Shown here piece by piece: positions 14,367 through 20,547 of a stretch of 20,547 bases of DNA (position 1 is the stretch's first letter; every line of letters starts with the position of its first letter). This DNA is from Oscillospiraceae bacterium (GTDB taxonomy: Bacteria; Bacillota; Clostridia; Oscillospirales; Acutalibacteraceae). The position numbers were made by a program, and so were the translations under genes. Under the pieces are notes generated by a model that worked only from the letters and a program-made list of their open reading frames with translations, did not search any database and was not told the DNA's origin. Location: NCBI GenBank assembly GCA_019422905.1, contig JAHZCM010000021.1:1-20547 (forward strand), read 5' to 3'.

Positions 14367-15326
14367 ATGTCATTTGCATCGGACTGCAAGGAAGAGCTCT
14401 GTAAAATCGAGAATAAGCGGACATGCTGCCTGAAAGCGGAATGCTACGGCCTTCTGCTTTTTTCAAAGTGCTTTTCCACGCGGGAGTTGCGCATGATCTG
14501 TGAAAATGCGGCGGTGGCGCGCCGGCTTGCCGAGGCGGCCGCGGTTTCCGCGGACGTTTACGCCGAGGTGCGCGCACAGACGCGGCGCAAGAATACAGGC
14601 GCATTTTCCATTGAAATTCCCGGTGAGGAGGCCCGTCTGCGCATGATCACGTCCTTCGGGCACACGGGCCGTGAAATACATCTGCGGATTCTGGAAGAAA
14701 ATTTGCGGCGGGACTGTTGCCTGTCCGCGTTCCTGCGCGGCGTTTTTCTGATCTGCGGAACGGTCACGGACCCGCGAAAGGAATATCATTTGGAGTTTTC
14801 CACACCGTATCTGCATCTTGCCGAGGATTTGGCGGCCGTTTTGCAGCGTGTGAAAGCGGCGCAGCTTATGCCGTCGATTGTCCGCCGCAAGAACAGCTAT
14901 ATCGTGTACATAAAGGAGAGCGGCGCGATCGAAGACTTTCTGACGCTGACCGGCGCGGTAAATTCAGCGATGGAGCTGATGCAGATTAAAATGTATAAGG
15001 AGACGTACAATAACCTGAACCGCGTTTCAAATTGTGAGACGGCGAATCTCGACAAAACCTTTTCGGCGGCGTCGAAGCAGATTGCCGCGATCGCGCTGAT
15101 CAGCGATAAGGTGGGGCTCAGCGAGCTGCCTGAGGACCTGCGCGAGGCGGCGCTCCTGCGCCTGCACAACCCGGAGATGTCCCTGCGCGAGATGAGCGAA
15201 AAGCTCTCCATCAGCCGTTCCGGCGTGAATCACCGTCTCCGGCGCATTATGGAATTTGCAGAGACGCTCGGAACGCCGGAGGCGGAGGCTGCCAGGCAGC
15301 GCATGGAAAAGAGGGAAGAGGATTGA
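14367..15326 (+). CDS. whiA: WhiA, DNA-binding sporulation/division regulator
   Basis: WhiA proteins join an N-terminal domain derived from LAGLIDADG homing endonucleases (catalytically dead) to a C-terminal helix-turn-helix; they control sporulation septation in actinomycetes and affect division and chromosome segregation in Bacillota. The 319 residues cover the whole family length. The start MSFASDCKEELCKI is characteristic, as are RRKNSYIVYIKESGAIEDFL in the middle and the C-terminal helix-turn-helix (about 265-300: MSLREMSEKLSISRSGVNHR, then LRRI). ATG 14367 follows AAGGAG. Its stop codon overlaps the TTG start of the next gene. Confidence 0.95.
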   Translation: MSFASDCKEELCKIENKRTCCLKAECYGLLLFSKCFSTRELRMICENAAVARRLAEAAAVSADVYAEVRAQTRRKNTGAFSIEIPGEEARLRMITSFGHTGREIHLRILEENLRRDCCLSAFLRGVFLICGTVTDPRKEYHLEFSTPYLHLAEDLAAVLQRVKAAQLMPSIVRRKNSYIVYIKESGAIEDFLTLTGAVNSAMELMQIKMYKETYNNLNRVSNCETANLDKTFSAASKQIAAIALISDKVGLSELPEDLREAALLRLHNPEMSLREMSEKLSISRSGVNHRLRRIMEFAETLGTPEAEAARQRMEKREED

Positions 15327-15790
15327 AAAAGCCGAAGAGCTTTAAAGACCTGGTGCTTGGCCTTTTGATGGTCGCGGCGCTGGGATGCGCGGCCTATTTC
15401 ATTGCCGATCTGCTGAAAGCGGAGATTGTGCCGGGCGATATCGCTGTAAAATCCGGAGAAACGGAGATCACGGCGCTGTGCCGTGTGGTTTCCGAGCAGC
15501 AAAACGGCGGCGTGACGGACGGCAGCCGGTTCGATTTGGCGGTGGACGCCGCAGATTTTCCGGTGCTGCATATGGAAAAGGGCATTGTACTGGAAGCGAC
15601 GCAGGATCCGTACGGCAGCATGTATTATACGGTTTACGCAGAGGATTGCACGGAGCTTTATTATCGCAGCGAATATTTCGGCTATCCGGAGGAAAACGGC
15701 ACGTATTACATTGTGATCGATACGAAATGGGGAGAAAAGAACCATTTCTTTACCACGCAGCACGGCTTTGCACTGGTGATTGACGAATAG
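15323..15790 (+). CDS. Small membrane-anchored protein of unknown function
   Basis: A 155-residue protein with one hydrophobic segment (about 10-31) after a lysine-rich N-terminus, so probably anchored with the remaining 120 residues outside the membrane. That part is acidic and tyrosine-rich (YYTVYAEDCTELYYRSEYFGYPEENGTYY split across 105-135) and looks beta-stranded. I recognise no family. The segment ends LGC, but the residues before the cysteine do not make a good lipobox. The start is TTG 15323, sharing TTGA with the whiA stop, behind a purine-rich GAGGGAAGAGG; no better start exists nearby. Tight coupling to whiA and a stop 18 nt before dnaE indicate a real gene of the cluster. Confidence 0.75.
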   Translation: MKKPKSFKDLVLGLLMVAALGCAAYFIADLLKAEIVPGDIAVKSGETEITALCRVVSEQQNGGVTDGSRFDLAVDAADFPVLHMEKGIVLEATQDPYGSMYYTVYAEDCTELYYRSEYFGYPEENGTYYIVIDTKWGEKNHFFTTQHGFALVIDE

Positions 15791-15808
15791 GAAGGACAGA
15801 CGGTATTC

Positions 15809-18800
15809 ATGGCGTTTACACATCTGCATCTGCATACGGAATATAGCTTGCTCGACGGCGCATGTCGGATTGAAAGGCTGCTCGACAAGGCGAAGGAAAT
15901 GGGGCAGACAAGCGTCGCCATCACGGATCACGGCGTGATGTACGGCGTGATCGATTTTTATAAGGCCGCCAAGGCGCGTGGAATCAAGCCGATCATCGGC
16001 TGCGAAATCTATGTGGCAAAGCGGAAAATGGGCGATAAGGTACACGGCGTCGACAACGAAAACCGCCATCTTGTGCTGCTCTGCAAAAACGAGACGGGCT
16101 ACCGCAATCTCGTCGCGATCGTCTCCAAGGCGTGGACGGACGGTTTCTACAACAAGCCCCGCGCGGATTTCGACTTGCTGCGCGCACACAGCGAGGGTCT
16201 GATCGCGCTTTCGGCCTGCCTTGCGGGTGAAATCCCGCGCGCGCTGTCTATGGGCGCTTACGATACGGCCAAGGAGGCCGCGCTGCGCTATCTGGAGATT
16301 TTCGGCCCGGGCAATTTTTATCTGGAGCTGCAGGATCACGGCTTGCAGGATCAGGCTTATGTCAACCCGCAGATCATCCGGCTGTCGCGCGAGACGGGCA
16401 TCCCGCTCGTCGTCACGAACGACTGCCACTATATCGAAAAAGAAGATACGAAGATGCACCACATTCTCATCTGCATCCAGACGAACCGGACGGTGGAGGA
16501 TGAGGACGTGCTGGAATTCGGTTCCGACGAATTCTATTTCAAGCGCGAAGCGGAGATGCGCGCGCTGTTTTCGGACTGCCCGGAGGCGGCGGACAACACG
16601 CAGGTCATCGCCGATCAATGCAACCTCGAATTTGAATTCGGCCATACGAAGCTGCCGCGCTTCGATACGCCGGATGGCAGCGATAACCGCGAATATTTTC
16701 GGCGCCTGTGCTACGAGGGGCTGCACCGCCGCTACGGCGAGCACCCGGAGCAGAGCGCTGTTGACCGGCTGGAATATGAGATTTCCACCATTGACAAGAT
16801 GGGTTATGTCAACTACTACCTGATTGTCTACGATTTTATCCGGCAGGCGAAGAGCATGGGGATTCCGGTCGGGCCGGGCAGAGGCTCGGGCGCCGGCAGT
16901 CTTGCGGCGTACTGCATCGGGATCACCGGCGTCGACCCGCTGCGCTATGACCTGCTTTTCGAACGTTTCCTGAACCCGGAGCGCGTCAGTATGCCGGACT
17001 TTGACGTCGATTTCAGCGACGAGCGCCGGCAGGAGATCATCGAATACGTCGTGGAGAAATACGGCGCGGATCATGTGGCGCAGATCGTCACCTTCGGCAC
17101 CATGGCCGCGCGTCTTGCGATCCGCGACGTTGGCCGCGCGATGGCGATCCCGTACAACGTCTGCGACACGGTGGCGAAGCTGGTGCCGATGGAGCTGAAC
17201 ATGACGCTCGACCACGCGCTGGAGAGCGTGACCGAGCTGCGCGATAAATATGAGGCGGATGAGCAGGTGCACGAGCTGATCGATATGGCCCGAAAGATCG
17301 AGGGCATGCCGCGCCACACCTCGACCCATGCGGCGGGCGTTGTCATCACGGACCGTCCGGTCATGGACTACGTGCCGCTGAGCATGAACGACGATTCGGT
17401 CGTCACGCAGTATACGATGACCGAGATCGAAGAGCTGGGCCTGCTCAAAATGGATTTCCTCGGCCTGCGCAATCTCTCCGTGATCGACAACGCGGAGAAA
17501 ATGATTCAAAAGCGCGTGCCGGGCTTTAAGGTGGAGGACGCCCCGGAGGACGATCCGAAGGTTTTCGCCATGATTGCGAGCGGCGCAACCGAAGGCGTGT
17601 TCCAGTTTGAATCGTCCGGCATGCGGCGCGTGATCATGCAGTCGGTGCCGGAGAGCATCGAAGATCTGATCGCCGTGATCTCGCTGTACCGCCCCGGCCC
17701 GATGAAATTTATCCCCTCCTATGTCGAAAACCGCAAGCATCCCGAGAAAATCACATACCGGCATCCGCGGCTTTCCAAGATTCTCGACGTGACCTACGGC
17801 TGCATTATCTATCAGGAGCAGGTCATGCAGATTTTCCGCGAGCTTGCGGGCTATTCGCTGGGCCGCGCGGATATCGTGCGCCGGGCGATGAGCAAGAAAA
17901 AGCATAAGGTCATGGAGGAGGAGCGCGAGTATTTCATCCATGGCCTCAGGCGGGAAGACGGCACCGTGGAGATCGAGGGCTGTGTGGCGCGCGGCGTCGA
18001 CGAGCGCACCGCGGAGATCATTTATGATGAAATGGAGAGCTTTGCGTCGTATGCGTTCAATAAGCCGCATGCGGCCGCGTATGCGGTGGTGGCGTACCGC
18101 ACGGCATATCTGAAGTATTACTATCCGAAGGAGTATATGGCGGCGCTGCTCTCCAGCGTGCTGGGCTCCTCCGGCAAGGTTGCGGTCTACATGGAGGAAT
18201 GTGCGCGCATCGGCATTCCCGTGCTGCCGCCCCATGTCAATGAGAGTGAAACCGGTTTTTCCGTTTTTGAGAACAGCATCCGCTTCGGCCTGCTGGCAAT
18301 CAAAAACCTCGGGCGCGGCGTGATTCAGCGCCTGCTGCTGGAGCGCGAGCGCGGCGGCAGCTTCGAGAGCTTCTATGATTTCTGCAAGCGCATGCAGGGC
18401 AAGGACCTGAACCGCCGTGCGGTGGAGAGCCTCGTGCGCTGCGGCGCACTGGACGGTCTCGGCAATAACCGCCGGGAGATGCTTCTGGCGGTGGGACCGG
18501 TTCTCGATCAGCTTGATGCCGACAAAAGACGGAATATCGAAGGGCAGATCGGCTTCTTTGACTTTGGCGGCTCCAAGCACACGGACACATACCAGATGCC
18601 GCGTGCGGAGGAATTCCCGCAGACAGAGCTGCTTGCCATGGAGAAGGAGGTCACGGGAATGTACCTCTCCGGGCACCCGATGGCCCCTTACGCGGAGGTG
18701 TACCGGCAGGACATCGTGGCGCGCATGGATGAAATTGCCCAGAGCGCCGCGGGGGAATCCGATAAATACGCCGACGAGCAGTATGTGGATGTGCTGGCCA

Positions 18801-19345
18801 TTGTATCTGAGGTCCGGAAGAAGGCGACGAAATCCGGCGCCAATATGGCCTTCGTCATATTGGAAGATATTTACGGCTCTATGGAAGCGCTCGTTTTTCC
18901 GAAGGTGCTGGAGCGCTATGCGGATCTTCTGGTTGTCGGCGGCGCGGTAAAGGCACATGGGCGCATCAGCTTCACGGAGGAAAAGGATCCGAAGCTCGTC
19001 TGCGAATATTTTGCAGCGCCCTTCTCACCGGAAGAAATGCTGGCGCAGGGAAAGCGCGGCGGACAAAACCCGGCGGGCAGCGGGCGAAGCGTGCAGATCA
19101 AGGGATACAACACGGCGTACCGCGGGCTGTATCTGCGCGTGCCGGCGATGGAGCATCCGCTCTGCAAAAAGGCGCTGCAGTATATCGAGATTTTCGACGG
19201 TGCGACGGACCTGTATCTGTTCTGCACCGAGAAGAACAAGCTCGTGCGCGCGCCTGCGAAATACCGCGTTGCCGTCAATTACGAGCTGATCGCAGCTTTA
19301 AAGCGGCTCCTTGGCGAAGAGAATGTGGCGCTGAAGGAATCGTAG
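15809..19345 (+). CDS. dnaE: DNA polymerase III subunit alpha (DnaE)
   Basis: Replicative C-family polymerase, 1178 residues, with the DnaE order: N-terminal PHP domain (1-280), palm/thumb/fingers (about 290-850), helix-hairpin-helix region and a C-terminal OB fold (about 990-1075). Catalytic aspartates are D399 and D401 in PDFDVDF and D549 in LLKMDFLGLRNL, equivalent to D401, D403 and D555 of E. coli. GPGRGSGAGSLAAY lies in the palm and HTSTHAAGVVI in the fingers. The PHP domain keeps metal ligands H7, H9, D16, H41, E66 and H87, plus TNDCHY. Length and C-terminal OB fold suit a DnaE1-type protein; Clostridia usually also have PolC. ATG 15809 follows AGGAAGGA at 12 nt. Confidence 0.97.
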   Translation: MAFTHLHLHTEYSLLDGACRIERLLDKAKEMGQTSVAITDHGVMYGVIDFYKAAKARGIKPIIGCEIYVAKRKMGDKVHGVDNENRHLVLLCKNETGYRNLVAIVSKAWTDGFYNKPRADFDLLRAHSEGLIALSACLAGEIPRALSMGAYDTAKEAALRYLEIFGPGNFYLELQDHGLQDQAYVNPQIIRLSRETGIPLVVTNDCHYIEKEDTKMHHILICIQTNRTVEDEDVLEFGSDEFYFKREAEMRALFSDCPEAADNTQVIADQCNLEFEFGHTKLPRFDTPDGSDNREYFRRLCYEGLHRRYGEHPEQSAVDRLEYEISTIDKMGYVNYYLIVYDFIRQAKSMGIPVGPGRGSGAGSLAAYCIGITGVDPLRYDLLFERFLNPERVSMPDFDVDFSDERRQEIIEYVVEKYGADHVAQIVTFGTMAARLAIRDVGRAMAIPYNVCDTVAKLVPMELNMTLDHALESVTELRDKYEADEQVHELIDMARKIEGMPRHTSTHAAGVVITDRPVMDYVPLSMNDDSVVTQYTMTEIEELGLLKMDFLGLRNLSVIDNAEKMIQKRVPGFKVEDAPEDDPKVFAMIASGATEGVFQFESSGMRRVIMQSVPESIEDLIAVISLYRPGPMKFIPSYVENRKHPEKITYRHPRLSKILDVTYGCIIYQEQVMQIFRELAGYSLGRADIVRRAMSKKKHKVMEEEREYFIHGLRREDGTVEIEGCVARGVDERTAEIIYDEMESFASYAFNKPHAAAYAVVAYRTAYLKYYYPKEYMAALLSSVLGSSGKVAVYMEECARIGIPVLPPHVNESETGFSVFENSIRFGLLAIKNLGRGVIQRLLLERERGGSFESFYDFCKRMQGKDLNRRAVESLVRCGALDGLGNNRREMLLAVGPVLDQLDADKRRNIEGQIGFFDFGGSKHTDTYQMPRAEEFPQTELLAMEKEVTGMYLSGHPMAPYAEVYRQDIVARMDEIAQSAAGESDKYADEQYVDVLAIVSEVRKKATKSGANMAFVILEDIYGSMEALVFPKVLERYADLLVVGGAVKAHGRISFTEEKDPKLVCEYFAAPFSPEEMLAQGKRGGQNPAGSGRSVQIKGYNTAYRGLYLRVPAMEHPLCKKALQYIEIFDGATDLYLFCTEKNKLVRAPAKYRVAVNYELIAALKRLLGEENVALKES

Positions 19346-19378
19346 AAACAAAATCCGGGAGGAAACACGTTTTTCCTC

Positions 19379-19407
19379 TTGATTATGACCGCGGAATATA
19401 CTATAAT
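19379..19407 (+). promoter_or_regulatory. Promoter of pfkA
   Basis: TTGATT (19379-19384), 17-nt spacer and consensus TATAAT (19402-19407), 57 nt ahead of the pfkA start. A short AT-rich hairpin (GAGGAAA 19359-19365 with TTTCCTC 19372-19378) lies just upstream and could weakly terminate transcripts from dnaE. No catabolite operator was recognised. Confidence 0.75.
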
Positions 19408-19463
19408 AATTTCTGACTGAAAAACCTATTTTTTCATTTATATAAAACATTGGAGGAATTAAC

Positions 19464-20432
19464 ATGTGTGCAAAGAAAATCGCAGTATTGACGAGCGGCG
19501 GTGACGCGCCGGGTATGAACGCTGCGGTTCGATCCGTCGTCCGAACCGCGATCTCTTTCGGCATGGAGGTGTATGGTGTTAAACGCGGCTACAACGGGCT
19601 TCTGCACGGTGATGTGGAGAGAATGTACCTGCGCAGTGTTTCCAACATCATCCAGCACGGCGGTACGGCGCTCTTTACGGCGCGCAGCCCGGAATTCAAC
19701 ACGAAAGAGGGCGTGCAGAAAGCGGCGGCACATTGCCGTGAAATGGGGATTGACGGCGTTGTTGTCATCGGCGGCGACGGTTCTTTCCGCGGCGCGCGGG
19801 ATCTGTCGAATGCAGGCATCCCGTGTATCGGCGTTCCCGGCACGATTGACAACGATATTTCCAGCTCGGAGTATACGATCGGCTATGATACCGCGATGAA
19901 TACCGCAATGGATATGATTGACCGTATCCGTGACACCACGGAGTCTCACGACCGCTGCAGTGTTGTAGAGGTCATGGGCAGACGCTGCGGCGATATTGCG
20001 CTGAACACGGGTATCGCCGTGGGTGCGATCGCAACGCTTGTCCCGGAGGTTGAGATCGATTTTGAACGCGACCTGATCGACCGCATCAAGTTTGCGCAGC
20101 AGACCGGTAAGCGTCACTTTATCGTGGTTGTTGCCGAAGGCGTGGGCCATACGGAGGAAATCTGCAAGCGGATTCAGGCGGAAACCGGCATTGAGAGCCG
20201 TGCGACGATCCTCGGCCATGTGCAGCGCGGCGGTTCGCCGACGCTCCGCGACCGTGTTGTGGCCAGCCGGATGGGATATCATGCGGTGGAGCTGCTCCGC
20301 GACGGCAAGAGCAACCGCGTCGTCGTTATGCAGGGCGAGCGCATCGTGGATTTTGATATCACCGAAGCGCTTGAAATGCCCCGCGTTTTTGACAAGAAGC
20401 TGTATGAGGTTTCTCAGAACCTCTCCCGCTGA
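19464..20432 (+). CDS. pfkA: ATP-dependent 6-phosphofructokinase
   Basis: Phosphorylates fructose 6-phosphate to fructose 1,6-bisphosphate, the committed step of glycolysis; its product is an activator of HPr kinase, whose gene heads the upstream cluster. The 322-residue length is that of the bacterial tetrameric allosteric enzyme. LTSGGDAPGMNAAVR at the N-terminus binds ATP. GGDGS (103-107) has glycine at 106, the residue that marks ATP-type enzymes, whereas pyrophosphate-dependent ones have aspartate. The catalytic base is D129 in TIDNDI, followed by GYDTAMNTA and VEVMGRRCGDIA; GHVQRGGSPT lies near the C-terminal third. ATG 19464 follows GGAGG by 8 nt. It is monocistronic: a terminator follows at once and no pyruvate kinase gene is seen in the remaining sequence. 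Confidence 0.97.
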   Translation: MCAKKIAVLTSGGDAPGMNAAVRSVVRTAISFGMEVYGVKRGYNGLLHGDVERMYLRSVSNIIQHGGTALFTARSPEFNTKEGVQKAAAHCREMGIDGVVVIGGDGSFRGARDLSNAGIPCIGVPGTIDNDISSSEYTIGYDTAMNTAMDMIDRIRDTTESHDRCSVVEVMGRRCGDIALNTGIAVGAIATLVPEVEIDFERDLIDRIKFAQQTGKRHFIVVVAEGVGHTEEICKRIQAETGIESRATILGHVQRGGSPTLRDRVVASRMGYHAVELLRDGKSNRVVVMQGERIVDFDITEALEMPRVFDKKLYEVSQNLSR

Positions 20433-20457
20433 GCCCCAAAAAGTCATAGGAATTCCG

Positions 20458-20491
20458 GCACCCGTCCATGCAATAGGACGGGTGCTTTTTC
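20458..20491 (+). terminator. Rho-independent terminator after pfkA
   Basis: A perfect 10-bp stem GCACCCGTCC (20458-20467) with GGACGGGTGC (20476-20485) closes an 8-nt loop and is followed by TTTTTC. It is a textbook terminator 25 nt after the pfkA stop. Nothing is recognisable from 20492 to the window end. Confidence 0.92.
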
Positions 20492-20547
20492 TGTACTCTC
20501 TCAAGTGCGTATCCAGCGCGCCGGACGGATTTGACGCATTTTCAGAT

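Noticed and set aside
15230..18958. A very long open frame (1242 codons) on the minus strand opposite whiA, the small protein and dnaE
   Set aside because: It is antisense to genes with full catalytic motifs, is rich in Arg, His and Ala as mirror frames of GC-rich genes are, and has no ribosome site or family motif.
19359..19380. AT-rich hairpin between dnaE and pfkA as a true terminator
   Set aside because: The stem is 7 bp with mainly A-T pairs and the T-tract is only two bases before the pfkA -35, so it is noted in the promoter entry but not called.

Overview
The window looks like chromosomal DNA from a GC-rich Clostridia-type Bacillota, probably an Oscillospirales or Ruminococcaceae-like gut organism. 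This rests on gene content (HPr kinase, RapZ, WhiA, a YhbD/bactofilin pair, strong AAGGAGG ribosome sites, TTG/GTG starts) and not on any database search. No rRNA, tRNA, insertion sequence or CRISPR array was recognised.

Left part (1-8527), loosely associated genes. It opens with the C-terminal part of a membrane protein (probably an ABC-2 permease with a DUF6449-like tail) ending in a terminator. Next is a monocistronic alpha-L-rhamnosidase (GH78), then about 800 bases without an intact gene. That stretch holds a decayed fragment of a PLP-dependent D-threonine-aldolase/alanine-racemase-fold protein and three tandem imperfect 34-bp repeats. A small four-helix membrane protein with paired histidines follows, behind a promoter whose -10 lies inside a perfect palindrome. 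Then comes a minus-strand yhbD-like regulator/bactofilin operon whose promoter carries three GTAA-type palindromes. Divergent from it is a MATE-family exporter.

Middle (8528-10703). An ABC-F ATPase on the minus strand converges on the MATE gene across a shared hairpin terminator. Its roughly 240-nt leader contains a candidate 26-residue upstream ORF with an Arg-Ile-Arg-Phe motif, a terminator-like hairpin, two competing long-range pairings and a 9-bp hairpin beside the ribosome site. This resembles antibiotic-responsive attenuators known for other ABC-F and erm genes and is the most interesting element here.

Right part (10704-20432), a conserved Clostridia housekeeping cluster on the plus strand: hprK, PHP-domain phosphatase, murB, rapZ, whiA, a small membrane-anchored protein of unknown function, dnaE, then pfkA from its own promoter. 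It links carbon-catabolite control (HPrK, PFK), cell-wall precursor synthesis and its regulation (MurB, RapZ), division/chromosome control (WhiA) and replication (DnaE). The genes are tightly spaced or overlap (PHP/murB by 8 nt, whiA/next gene by 3 nt). YvcK (GlmR), which usually lies between rapZ and whiA, is absent from that position.
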